NCBI GenBank assembly: GCA_000729835.1 | Contig: JFHB01000002.1 | Span: 186,001-250,000 of the forward strand | Origin: Atkinsonella hypoxylon | Lineage: Eukaryota > Ascomycota > Sordariomycetes > Hypocreales > Clavicipitaceae | DNA: 64,000 nucleotides | Reading direction: 5' to 3' | Part shown: in pieces, positions 10,972 to 21,713 of the stretch | Position numbering within the stretch: the stretch's first letter is position 1 | How the letters are laid out: each line of letters starts with the position of its first letter | Notes under the pieces: generated by a model | Databases searched by the model: none | What the model was told of the DNA's origin: nothing | The model's input: the letters and a program-made list of their open reading frames with translations, nothing else | Made by a program: the position numbers and the translations under genes

Positions 10972-11750
10972 ATGTAGGCGTTCATCTATACTCCGTAGCA
11001 AGACCTCGCTCGCTCGATTGATTGCTAATCTTCACTTCCAGGATCGATCCTTCGGCTCGCATTCGTCGCGCCATCCACGTCGGTGACAGCATCCTCGTCA
11101 AACGAATCCTCGCGTCCCACCCCGCTCTGCTTCACAACCCAGATGCGTCTCTCCCCGGCCTTTCCAACTCCAATCTCCATCTTGCAGCATCGCTAGGCCA
11201 CAAAGCCATTTGCGAAATCCTACTGAAAGCAGGCCACGAAGATCCATGCCCTGCCTTGAACGAGAACCACCAGACAGCGTTGATGTTCGCCGCCAGGGCC
11301 GGGCACTCCGAAGTCGTCCATTTGCTGTGCGAACACGACAGAAGTTGTATTCTTCGAAGGGATAGGAGGGGTCGGGATGCCATCATGGAAGCCAGCATCG
11401 GAGGACACGATACGGCCCTGCAGATTCTGCTGACCTATGTGCCCGGTGGTCCACGTGAGGCAGTTCAGCGCGCCGACCTTGAGGGGAACACTGCCCTTCA
11501 CTTTGCCAGCAGCAATAGGAATCTGCTTGGCCTTCGGACGCTGCTGGCCGCTGGTGCTGACGTTGAGCGCCGAAACATATGGAACTGGACTCCCGCTGCC
11601 TACAGTGCTACTGTTCAAGCTGAGGTGTACTTCAAAGGGCTGATCTCAGAAGCAGGAAAGCGGCAGCAGTTGGAGAAAGAGACTGAGGCTACAAAAAGCA
11701 AGAAGCGAGGGACAGTCCGTGTCGTCTTGTCAGAGGGTGATGACGAATGA
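10972..11750 (+). CDS. Avo2-like ankyrin repeat protein (TORC2), 236 aa
   Basis: The long open frame from 11042 has no upstream ATG; a TGA closes it at 11019-11021. A 68-nt intron, 10974-11041 (GTAGGC, branch-like GCTAATC, TTCCAG), joins AT at 10972-10973 to G at 11042 and creates the start codon, giving MIDPSARIRRAIH. The product has four or five ankyrin repeats (SNSNLHLAASLGH, NHQTALMFAARAGH, GRDAIMEASIGGH, GNTALHFASSNRN) and a basic, acidic-ended tail. It resembles the filamentous-fungal homologues of Avo2, a nonessential subunit of TOR complex 2 at the plasma membrane. The family assignment is from memory of the conserved N-terminal IRRAI...VKRIL...HPALLHNP pattern. Two short upstream ATG frames precede it. 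Confidence 0.8.
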
Positions 11751-12508
11751 AGACGTAATGCTCCTTGCATTTCTTGCACGGTCGCTGCATTCACTATCAA
11801 CGGACACCCCGATTCAGAAGAATGGGTTCGATCCGTAATCACACCCATACTCTTTTACTTTTTGGTCTCATAGCCGCGATGTGCGCCAGAGTATCACATT
11901 GGGCGATAGTATCTGAGCAGGCTGAGATGAATCAGTCCTCCATTGCATGAATCATCTAAGGGGTGTATCTGTGAGAACAAATAGCATCATCTGCGAGAGT
12001 CTGCGTCCGCATTTGTCAAGCCGAATATGTTCCGACTTATAGCAGGAGTCACACTGTGATTCCCATAATCGATGGACAACACCCTGTTTGAGCCATTGAT
12101 GAGAATCAAAGTGAGGGAGTCAAGGGGACAGTTGGCGCATGTTTATGTGGCGGACCCGCGGGTGCCGGTCGGTACACGTCTGTTCTGAATAACCTGAGTC
12201 AAATCGTGAGCCAATCTGACATATTCGTGAGTGGCGAGATTCTGCTGATGAGGTTCCTGGATCGCTGAGGTTGATCACGACGGGATTCAAATGCTTGTTT
12301 CGCTGATCAGCTTACCCAATCACCACTTGTCCCTCCTTCATCCGATGTTTGCAGCCATGATTATGTCTCCCACGATTTGCACATAATCAGCCGGTTGTAC
12401 CTCCGTGTGCACCGAGCGAAGATGACATCCCCTCTATAACAGCTTGTACTACAGATCCTTCACCGCAGCTGCTTCCGCCAGCGTTCATCAGGCTTTCATT
12501 CTGTCCTC
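11751..12508. other. Intergenic region
   Basis: About 0.76 kb with no recognisable gene, RNA or repeat. It includes the 3' end of the ankyrin gene and the promoter of the next gene. Confidence 0.5.
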
Positions 12509-13126
12509 ATGTCGACGGTGCCGGTTGTGCAAAGAACAATTGGCGTAGATAACAGCTTCTTCCCACCTTCAGCAGCCAAACTGGTCGTTACACAGTATCT
12601 CGAAGCGCAAGATACTTCAAGCTGGGCCTGGATCATTGTTGGAACCTTTTTTGATCACAAGGACCGGCCTTTGTGGAGCACAGAAATCTTCATTGCCCAG
12701 CTCGACATCGATTCGGAATCAGAATACAGTGACGATCCTACTGAATCCGACCACGGTAGCCACGAAGGTCAACGGTCTGGTGAGTCACAATATGGCAACG
12801 ACCTGCCCTTGTGTTTGCTACTCACTCACAATCACGGCCTTGTGTCACTGCGATTGTCATGTCGTGTCTCTGGTGCGATGCAAGCCGCCGTCTAACGTCG
12901 AATAGGGGCTAACTCCACGGAGGTATCGCAAGTCTTGGCCCCAAGCCCATACTCTGAACATTACTCTCAGTCGAACCCGACCACCAACTTCTTGTCCCCG
13001 AGCTTTGTGCACGATTTCCCGCCTGTGTGGAATCCTGTTATACAAGGGCCAGTGCCTGGTCATTGGCAGGCCAGGTTTGATTTTGATCTGCGTCGCTGGA
13101 TACATACCTGGCAGCCGCAGTATTGA
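12509..13126 (+). CDS. Unknown protein, 163 aa
   Basis: Modelled with exons 12509-12779 and 12906-13126 and a 126-nt phase-1 intron (GTGAGT...AATAG). I do not recognise the family. The N-terminal part contains a compact region with hydrophobic alternation (QYLEAQDTSSWAWIIVGTFF), then an acidic Ser/Asp/Glu stretch at about 70-90. Exon 2 encodes a Ser/Pro-rich segment and a well-formed end rich in aromatics (HWQARFDFDLRRWIHTWQ). No signal peptide or membrane segment is evident. The stop codon lies only 58 bases before the ATG of the next gene on the same strand, and exon 1 can also splice in frame to that next gene (see findings), so the gene boundary is uncertain. Confidence 0.6.
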
Positions 13127-13184
13127 TTCTTCGCCTCATTTCTCAAACAACAATCTCTCTTTCAAAACAGCTCTCAAAGAAGCA

Positions 13185-13931
13185 ATGTCGAGCGGTTGGA
13201 ATCCAGTCACGGGCCGCGACCCTAGCGGCACACGTCCTAGCTTTGCTCCATTCGGAGCGCCTGTGCCGGGCCAAGGCCAGCCATATATCTATCATTCTGG
13301 TGGTCCGGGACAGAATTTCGGTACATATCCTCACTACAGCCCATGGGCTAGCATGACTTACGGGATGTATCCCTTAGGAAATCTGGGTCTCTCATCGGCA
13401 TTTGCTCCCCCTCAGGGCCCGCCCGCCGGCTTTTATACTCAGCAAGCCTTCTCCTACCAACCCAACGGCGCCGGGAACGTCCTTCCACGCCAGGCTCAGC
13501 CCTGGCCCGCGATCGACCCGACGATGCCCGCAGCGCAAATGACTAACTCTACAGGCGGTGTTGGCTGTGAACCCGGCTACAACTTGTTCTTTGCCGCCGA
13601 GCACACGAAAGCTCATGTGTTCCGCTCCAATACCCCGCCATGGCAGTTGCCAGCCACAGCTCAGCTTTCATTCAAGGCGGTCCATATCCCGTCCAACACG
13701 ACGCTCGAGGAGCTTCTCAAAGGCTTCGGCTGCACGAATCCGGTGAAGAAAAAGAACAGGGTGTTTGAGATCCTCAGTGCTGGTGGTGGGAAGTGGTACA
13801 AGGGCTTAGAGGCCAACGGTGGGGACAAGGATCTCATGAAGAAGACAATCAAGGAAGTCGGTTGGGATGCCACTCGAACTGGCAATCCGCGTGAAAAGCC
13901 TGTTGTGTGTTTGTGGTTCTGCAAAGACTGA
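13185..13931 (+). CDS. Unknown Gly/Pro/Tyr-rich protein, 248 aa
   Basis: A single open frame from the ATG at 13185. I do not recognise a named family. Residues 1-125 are rich in Gly, Pro, Tyr and Gln and likely disordered. Residues about 126-248 form an ordered domain starting GCEPGYNLFFAAEHTKAHVF and ending VVCLWFCKD; it looks like a conserved fungal domain of unknown function. The frame remains open upstream of the ATG to about 13005, so an upstream exon is possible: an acceptor at 13169-13170 (ACAG) would add LKEA before the Met and join exon 1 of the preceding gene in frame. No catalytic motif seen. Confidence 0.65.
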   Translation: MSSGWNPVTGRDPSGTRPSFAPFGAPVPGQGQPYIYHSGGPGQNFGTYPHYSPWASMTYGMYPLGNLGLSSAFAPPQGPPAGFYTQQAFSYQPNGAGNVLPRQAQPWPAIDPTMPAAQMTNSTGGVGCEPGYNLFFAAEHTKAHVFRSNTPPWQLPATAQLSFKAVHIPSNTTLEELLKGFGCTNPVKKKNRVFEILSAGGGKWYKGLEANGGDKDLMKKTIKEVGWDATRTGNPREKPVVCLWFCKD

Positions 13932-14384
13932 ATGTCTGGCCTTCTTTACGCTGCGGAAACCAAGGGTGACTGGATGGCACAGCCGGTGACTTTTTTGTTC
14001 TTGAAGAAATTGATTTTGTCAGGGCATCTCAGGCAGGAACAAGGCGCGAGCACCATCAGATGTGTATTTGCTAGTAGTTTGCTTTCAAACGGGGGCTCAT
14101 TGGTCACGTTGTTGTAATTGATGGTATGTCAAAAGATGAAGATGAGTTTCATATCGTGATGGTCCCAGCCAGCCGGGCTTACAGTCTTTGCTTGGCACAG
14201 CCAAGACTAGACCACCTCGTTAGTCGACACAACGGAAAATAGTGCTATCAACATGATTGCTAAAGACAAGGCACAGCTGCAGAAATTTTTGATCTTGCAA
14301 AGGTTCCCTTTTTAAGCCCCTTTTCATGCAAGTTCGTTTCGGGATGTGTTGCGCAAGACGTCTCGAAGTTGTCCGGCGACGGCG
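13932..14384. other. Intergenic region between convergent genes
   Basis: About 450 bases between the unknown gene on the + strand and the NLR-like pseudogene on the minus strand. No gene or repeat seen. Confidence 0.5.
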
Positions 14385-17300
14385 TTAACCCTCCCACAGC
14401 TGCAACATTCTCTGTACTTCGAGATTCCCGCGCTGTTGTGCCTTGTCTAATGCTCTTTGGCCGAGATGGTCTTGTGTAGACACTTGGGCTCTACTCCGAA
14501 GAAGTTTTTCAACCACGATTTCGTATCCTTTCTCGGCCGCTAACATCAAAGGTGTTCGACCTTGATTGTCCTTTATGTTGCAATCGGCGCCACACTCCAG
14601 AAGGTTTTAGACTATCTTTTGGACCACAATCTGGTCCTTGTTCAAATAATTCTCGATTGTCAGCAGGAGTGCTGTCCGATGAAATCGATCAACATCGTTG
14701 ACCCTTGCCCCTTTTGCCAGCAGTAAATGGACTATATCTTCATCGTCGTCATGGCCTACCTCGACATGAATCTTGTCCCGAGAAACCTTATGCAAGTATG
14801 TGCGAGAACCTACAACTTTGGAGGCCGTTTCGAGATTCTTCATGTTGGCTTTCTGTTGCAATCTCAACTCGTAGGCCTTTTTGGCCCAAGTGGCTGGGCC
14901 TGACTGCATATACTCCTGCAGAACTATTCTATTTAGACCAGAGACGGCTGCCATCAAAGTTGTTAGCTCGTTATTATCACAATCGTTAACTCTCGAGGCT
15001 GAGGATTCGAGAAGCCCCTGTGCCATGTCATATCGTCCCTCTGCGACTGCCCACATCAGGGGTGTCCACCCCTTGTTATCACGCTCGTTTGTATTTGCGC
15101 CGCAAACCATCAGACGGCGCAATGACGATACTCTGCCATATATTACAGCTTGTACGAGTGGCGTTAAGAGTTGATCGACACAGAACATACGGTATGTGCC
15201 TAGGCGGTATAGCAGTTCAACGAGGTCATCTTGGTTGTCCATTATTGCTTGGAGCAATATCTCGCAATCTCGCACCCTGTTTCATTGTGAATAGCAAGCG
15301 CTTCCCTTAGTTCGTCCAGTTTGAACGGCTCGACGGCTGCAAATACCCAGCGAAGGACTTTCGGTGCATGCTTGCCTTTACGCTGTCTTATTCTGGCCAA
15401 GCATTGCTGGTACGTCTCGGTCAAATTCTTTGGTAGATTTTGAAGCGCACGTTTGATGTCGTTGTCGCAAAAACAGTCTTCCCATAAAGCCTCGATTTGC
15501 ATACGAACCCACAGTATCCTAAAATTAATTACTAAGTAGAGCTTCAACTTTCTTAAAGGTGCTTTGTCTTACATGAGATCGGCGCGGTCGTTCAGAGAGT
15601 GTTTGATTGCTTCCAGGACAGCCTCATTGTCCGTGATGTGTCTCTCCAACATTTTTTCTTGGACATGCCAATTAATATATGTCGAAATGTCTACTCTGTT
15701 GTCCTTGTCTGATATACGGATCGTTTGAGCATTTTGTATATTGTCTGAAACCTGAAGATCCTCGCGTCCAGATATGAATACTCTTGACAAATCCCTTTCA
15801 AATAAAATTCTTCGAAATGTACTGAGCACATCATTTCTGTCCTTGGTCCCACACTCGTCTAAACCGTCCACGATGTAGATCTCTCTTCGAGTTGTGCTGG
15901 AGACAAAATCTCGTAACGGTGTGAACACGTCGTCAACAATTTCTTGCAGAGTGGCGACCTGGTTGCCCGGGTTGTATAGCTGCTTCATCGAATTCAACAC
16001 TTTGAGCGGGACAATGATTTTCCTGTTATTGACGAATTCGACCATTTGCTTTACGAAGCTGTTAAATTAGTGCCACAGATGTCAACTGATGCTTTTTAGA
16101 ATGGCTGTAGTAGAAATGTGCCAGGAAATCACCACTAATGCGACACCGCTCAATCATGTGGTCGACAACTGTGCTCCTAAGTGAAATTATCAGTATGAAC
16201 CACTCCAGCCACTGTACCAGTACTAGACGTACGTCACATAGCTTTTTCCAGAGCCAACTGTATTACTCCGTTAGTAGGCACCCAGACACTATACAAAGAG
16301 GGTTCCACAAACTCTTCCCAGAGAGCCACAGGATAGGCGTTCCCGGGTTGCTCTTCCAAGATGAAAACTTCTCTTCGTCAAGTATCCAGGTTGCCGTTCC
16401 TTGGCACTTGCCTCCAAGGTATTTTCTCTGCGCATCAGACGGATCGTAATCGGATATGTGGTCGATTACGTTGTATGTTGGAAGGCCTAACACAGATCAG
16501 CGTCAAAGCTTTCCTGGGGTTGCCATCAAAATTCTTTTCATTACCCTCTCTCACAACAAGCCATTGTGAGGGCGTCGATAAAGCGCCCGATGTTGTGACG
16601 GACGTATTATTGTAAGGAGGCAGAACCGACAAAACTGCCTTTGCACGAACAGCTGCGGCGATAGCCGCATATTCCTGCCATTTCTTGTTTTTATGAGAAT
16701 CACAATAGTCACAAATACCACGTATGACAAGGTAAGGGGCGAAGTTCATTAGCCCAGCCGCCTCCATCTCGAAACATAGAACTCCACCGAGTTCTGAACT
16801 AATTCGATCTCTCTCAAGTCCGTCTCGCATGACTTGGTTTCCGGATGCTATCGTGCCGCAGTGGGTTACGAATTCGTCTTTCTTCCGCGGGGCTCTAGGG
16901 ACAACCAATTCTTTGCTACAATTATTGCATGTAGAGCCTTCTCTGTGCCTATGCAAAGGTTGGATTAGTAAATCAGGCCCTGCTTGGTCTCGCAGATTGC
17001 TGAAATCTTTCAAAGGCGTCACAATCTTCTCCTGGTACAGCTGCCTGTCGGCTTTCAGACAAGTGATGGCTTTTAGCAATAGCTCTAGCGGTGAGTTCAG
17101 ACAACCAGTTCTCTCGAAACCACTGGGCGTGCTGTTGCCGAAATCATACTGCACCACGCCGCCGTATTGTTTGTGTGGTTGACTGATGACAACATCTCCA
17201 AGTCGCACATCGGCATCTGGGCTTGGGACCCCTCCGGCTATTCCAACCATGAGAAGATGTTGCATTTTTCTAAAGTGACCTTTCATGCTGGCCACAGTCG

Positions 17301-17661
17301 TACTTGCGGAGCTGGTTCCAATCCGGCCAGACGGTAGAGCCACAATGACCACATTTCGATTCGCCACACGCCCTAGATAGTACAAGTTAGGATGATCCGG
17401 TGGTTGGTATAGGTTTCTATGCGTTGCGTCCAGCATCATCAGGGCCGCTTTCAGTTCGACTTCAAGGGCGGAAACCCCATCCGACTGTGTAGGCATCAGG
17501 CCCGCGAAAGGGCTGTTCCATGTTACCATACCAGAATCGAATTGCTCATCGAAGCGTAGATGGTAGACATGGTCGTTCCAGACGGTGAAACAGTATTTGC
17601 CATGAAGTTGAATGGTGCGCTTGCGTAGATGTGCTCGGTGCAGTGCCATTTCATCATCCAT
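14385..17661 (-). pseudogene. Damaged PNP-NACHT-ankyrin (NLR-like) gene
   Basis: Read 17661 to 14385. The first exon (17661-16545) encodes a phosphorylase superfamily (PNP/UDP) sensor-type domain with MVGIAGGVP, DVRLGDVVISQP and the GVLCFEMEAAGL motif. After a 58-nt intron comes a NACHT-type NTPase: exon 16486-16313, a 25-nt microexon 16257-16233 with Walker A GSGKSY, and exon from 16176. Walker B is IYIVDGLDECG. A further 54-nt intron (15519-15572) leads to the winged-helix region, then ankyrin repeats to a stop at 14385-14387. Three lesions are seen: a one-base insertion in the T run at 16064-16066, which shifts the frame after VALI; a frame break near 15275 where the sequence jumps to ankyrin repeats; and an in-frame TAA at 14607-14609 with homologous repeat sequence continuing beyond it. 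Fungal proteins of this architecture act in heterokaryon incompatibility and related innate immunity. The PNP-like part could still be made alone. Confidence 0.8.
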
Positions 17662-19285
17662 TTCGAAACAAGGCAGGCGTTTCGAATGCTGGATATTGCA
17701 CAAATGGCGTCAAAAGAATAGTGATGGGGTTACAAGGATTTGACTTGCTCCTTTCATGATTTCACCAGCCTCTCGTACGGTATGTTCCAACACACACAGT
17801 TGTATCTCATAGTGTAATAACCTACGGAGTATGGTATCTTTGAGTTTCATGGAGAAAGTGAAGGATGCACTTGATCTGCGGTATATGATTGTGTGAAAAG
17901 GGTAGATGGCTCCTGTGCCAAGGTATAAGGTGGGAAAGCGATACGATTTGTACCTAGGCACCCGTAGTCAAAGGAAGGTGCAGCAATCTTTGCCTGCCCA
18001 CGTAAAACAGGAATGTATGTATTATGTACCTACCTACATAATACATACCTACCTAGGTCCCTATAACTTTACGTCTAGACATGATACTTTATTCTGCACC
18101 AAAGAAAACCACGTGATCTACTCCGCAATGCCAGACCTTTTCTTTCATGCAAGTCTCTGGTCGACCAGTTTTACCCAGCAGCTTCTTGTGATGCAACGGC
18201 ACTCTTTGCGATCACGAGACCCCGCGAGGCCTCAAACCGGGCATTTATCGCGACTTGTGCTTTGAGTCGGTGAGTCATTAGTTAGGGCCGCTGGTGTCGG
18301 AGGCAGCCAGCGGCAGCCAGCGGCAAAAACAGGGCTGGGACAGGGGACCGGGTGGTTGTCAGGTACCTTTGTACATTAAATAATTGGGTACTTTTAACGG
18401 CTATGATCTCAGCGTGTATATCAAAGTACTACTATATCTAGGTGGTACGATTCACGGCCCACTCAAAAGGCAAAGCCTTGTATTCCGTACAGTACAGCCA
18501 TAAACTTCAACTTCTCTAGCGCCCGCAGTCCACGTGGCGAACATGAAAAGGCAGAAGGAAGAAGGAAGAAGGGGAAAAAAAGAAAAAAAAAAAGAAACAA
18601 AGAAAGAAAGAAAGGTTCGGTACAAATCAAGACGAGACCATCGCTGCACGCTACGATACCAGAAGATGCAAGAATGCCTTGCCATCCAGTCGACGTGGAC
18701 ATAGCGCATCCATCTCTAATCAGCCTCCATCATCTTCAACTGCCATCCCACGCCCACGCCCAGTCCTGCGTCGCGTCTAGACCCATCGACATGGGTCTGT
18801 CTAGTTAATGGGGTGGACACGGGGTCGACATGGGATCCAAGGAAACAAGGCACAGCCAATCGTTGCGAGCCTTCGTGCCTGCCTCCCTTGCAACCCGTCC
18901 CGTCAGTTGCTGGTCCTGTCTGCTGTCCACCACTTTCATAACCAGCCATCGTCTCCTTCTTAGACGCCATCGTTCGTGAACTCCGTGCTTTTCAGCATAT
19001 ATCTATTTTTTTTTTCTCCCCGTGCTTCTCCTGCACAGAGCCCTCGTCGATGTTGTAGCCCATCTCGTTTGCGTGGGCACTCATGTCGTATCCTACCATC
19101 AGCCCCAACATCGACCCTCTCGTCCAAAGCTCACCACCAAGTCGCAAACCGGCTTCATGATCACCGCGCAGAGGCCACGTAAAAACGGCGCAATCCCACT
19201 TACATACATAGACTCATCAACTCATCATCCTGGCCCCTCCGATCTACTTGATGCCGCTTGACGCATCCCAGCATACCTGCCGCTC
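17662..19285. other. Divergent intergenic region with purine tract
   Basis: About 1.6 kb between the NLR-like pseudogene and the BTB gene, which point away from each other. It holds a CCTACC/CCTAGG repeat patch at about 18029-18058, a tandem CAGCCAGCGG at about 18304-18324, and a purine-rich tract at 18540-18615. Open frames are short and unconvincing. Confidence 0.55.
18540..18615. repeat. Purine-rich low-complexity tract
   Basis: GAAGGAAGAAGG units followed by A-rich and GAAA units on the + strand. Long minus-strand frames across it consist of Phe/Leu/Ser runs and are artefacts of the tract. Confidence 0.8.
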
Positions 19286-20962
19286 ATGGTTTCCCAGCCC
19301 GACCAGCCTTCACCCGCCTCCACTACCGCATTGAACATCGCCAGCTCGTCCCGCCGCGGCCATCAACACCAGTATTCAGCGTCGGTCGTCTCGCGGCCCT
19401 CGCTCTCCCGCACCAAGCGCTACAACAGGTCGCATGTCGGCGGGGCCTCGTATGTGTCGCAAAATGAATTCCCCGTCTTTGCGCACAGTGGCGATGTGGA
19501 AATCATTATTCGAGTGGGGGTTGGCGCGGACGGCGCAGAGAACAGATACCTCTTGCACCGGCACACCTTGACCAGGTGTAGTGGTTTTTTTGAGGCGAGC
19601 ACGTCCTCTGAGTGGTCCAAGGCGCGGCCCCTTTTGGCCGGCGGCAACGAGCTGGCTCGTATCGGCGAGGACACTCCCTCTGCGCTGGATGTTACTGAAC
19701 CGGATAGATTTGCTGTTGGCGGTGCTGGCGCCGTGAATGGGTCTGACGGTACGACGACGCCAAAGAGGAGGTGGAAGTATGAATTGGACCCCGGCGCGGG
19801 CGAAGGGGATATCCCCATGCTGGTTCAAAAGGACGATTCTCTAGCCGGAGGAGCTGACTCTCGACCTTCATACCCCTATCCATCTCTATTCGGACCAGGT
19901 TCGGGCTCAGCATCCGGACACATTGCGCCACCCCGTGCCAAATCAAGCTCAAGATCCAAGAATGGTCCCCCAACAACAAACCACGTGTCTTTCTCCCGCT
20001 CAGTCGCCAACCTGGCCATCACGACACGCCTTTCCCAAGCAGATGAGGACCTCCTCCGCGACTACGACAACCTCTTCCGCATCTTCTACAACTACCCTCC
20101 CGTGCTAGACGGAGTGAACGTCGCAGACGCCTACGTGCAGTGCAAGTCGCTCCTCGCCCTCGCAGACCAATATGATGCTCTCTCCGTCGTCGGCCCCCGC
20201 GTCGACCACCACCTGCTCCAGTTCCAGTCCAGACTCTGGAAGCAAATCGCCAAGTATCCCATCTCCTATCTCCGCCTCGGCTACCTGGCCCGCAGCAAAG
20301 TCATCTTCCAAGAAGCGCTCATCCACGTCGTCGGCCAATGGCCCACCGGGGAGCGCAGTCTCCGTGCCGCTCTCCCCGATGTCGTCCTCGACATCATCGA
20401 AGACAAAGTAGATGAGCTCGAGGAGATAGTCAGTCGTGTAGAAGGCCGCCTCTTCCGCCTCAACCTGACCACCAGCAAAGGAGAGCGCGTCACACCGAGC
20501 AACAACTACCTAGACTGGCTGGCGGTAAGCCTCTTCAGACAGTGGCTGGCCGACAAAACCACGCCCCAGCCGCCTCCCGACCGTAACACAACCTCCAACA
20601 GCAGTCGCAACAGCCATCAGCGACACTCCTCGTCAGCTCCCCCTCCTCCACCCATCCCCCCTCTAACGTCCATAGGACGAGCATACCGCACCCTCGGCGC
20701 CGGCACCCCATCCTACCTCAGCCACGACGACTGCAAAAAGTTCCTCAAGCTCACTCCCGAGCTCTACAGCCGCGAGAATCTCCGCCGCTTCGAGAAACGC
20801 ATGGACGAGCTCAAGGCCATGGCCCGCGACATCGTCCGTCCCCTCCTCGGAAGCGGCCTCGAGCTCGATAGCGCAGGCTCAAGTCGCACTTCCGACAACA
20901 TCAACTACCTCACTTGCACGGCCGTGGGTAACCGCGATCTTCCCTGGCCTGTAGACAGCTAA
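19286..20962 (+). CDS. BTB/POZ domain protein, 558 aa
   Basis: A single-exon gene. A BTB-like fold begins at about residue 64 (FAHSGDVEIIIRVG, then YLLHRHTLTRCSGFFEAS to about 105), the half that normally carries the first strands and helix. It is interrupted by a Ser/Gly/Pro-rich insertion of about 140 residues, then resumes at about 255 with the LLRDYDNLFRIFYNY segment and a helical region VADAYVQCKSLLALADQYDALSVV. Later residues hold helices (ALPDVVLDIIEDKVDELEEIV) and a Pro-rich linker at about 450-465. BTB domains mediate dimerisation or act as substrate adaptors for cullin-3 ligases; whether this one does so cannot be told. The first ATG of the frame is used. C-terminus ends YLTCTAVGNRDLPWPVDS. 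Confidence 0.85.
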   Translation: MVSQPDQPSPASTTALNIASSSRRGHQHQYSASVVSRPSLSRTKRYNRSHVGGASYVSQNEFPVFAHSGDVEIIIRVGVGADGAENRYLLHRHTLTRCSGFFEASTSSEWSKARPLLAGGNELARIGEDTPSALDVTEPDRFAVGGAGAVNGSDGTTTPKRRWKYELDPGAGEGDIPMLVQKDDSLAGGADSRPSYPYPSLFGPGSGSASGHIAPPRAKSSSRSKNGPPTTNHVSFSRSVANLAITTRLSQADEDLLRDYDNLFRIFYNYPPVLDGVNVADAYVQCKSLLALADQYDALSVVGPRVDHHLLQFQSRLWKQIAKYPISYLRLGYLARSKVIFQEALIHVVGQWPTGERSLRAALPDVVLDIIEDKVDELEEIVSRVEGRLFRLNLTTSKGERVTPSNNYLDWLAVSLFRQWLADKTTPQPPPDRNTTSNSSRNSHQRHSSSAPPPPPIPPLTSIGRAYRTLGAGTPSYLSHDDCKKFLKLTPELYSRENLRRFEKRMDELKAMARDIVRPLLGSGLELDSAGSSRTSDNINYLTCTAVGNRDLPWPVDS

Positions 20963-21713
20963 CACAACTCTACATCCAGCTACATTTTTTTCCAAATTTC
21001 AGTACATTTCCTCGCAAACGAAGCATATGCCCCCTATTGATACGTAATGACTCTTGTTTTGTTTTTTTTTTTTTTTTATTTTTTTTTTTTTTTAAATTGG
21101 TCTCTACCTCAAGAATACCCCCCCTGAAAGGCTGGATTTCCTTTTTTTTTTTTTTTTCTCTTCTTGTCTACGAATGTGGCCCTCATGAATGATGCAACGC
21201 TTTGGTGTATCTAAGTACAGTCTAGTCATAAGTTAAAGATAGATGAATGGGCTGCGCCTGTATTGTTTTAGAATTATACCGGCATCAGTATTGATGGTAT
21301 TATTGTTGTTATTTCTGTGGCCGTCATGCGACAAAATCCTTCTGCAACTTGGTTAGCATTTTCGTGATACCAAGTGAGCAAAGTAGTGTATTGATGGCTG
21401 GACATGATGCAATCTCTGTGGAGGCTCTTGGACCCTTCAGCGAAGCGCTACTCAATATCACACCTTGGCCTTACCTTAAATGAGATGTGTTTTTGCTATT
21501 ACTTATCGACCTCAATACGAAGACTACCAGATTATGACCAAATATTAATCTCAAGATCATTTTGCCTTCAACCTACATACCGATATCCACCAACTCTGTA
21601 TGAAACGTCAGGGTAATTTGCGTTTTCATGGCATTTGGTCAGAGACAGCTGCATTCTCCCGTGTATTACGCAAGGCCCACTTCTACACCCAGAGTGGTGA
21701 ACATTGCCGCAAT
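20963..21713. other. Convergent intergenic region with poly-T tracts
   Basis: Between the BTB gene and the DUF7330-like gene. Poly-T tracts at about 21058-21095 and 21141-21160 follow the BTB stop codon. No gene seen. Confidence 0.6.
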
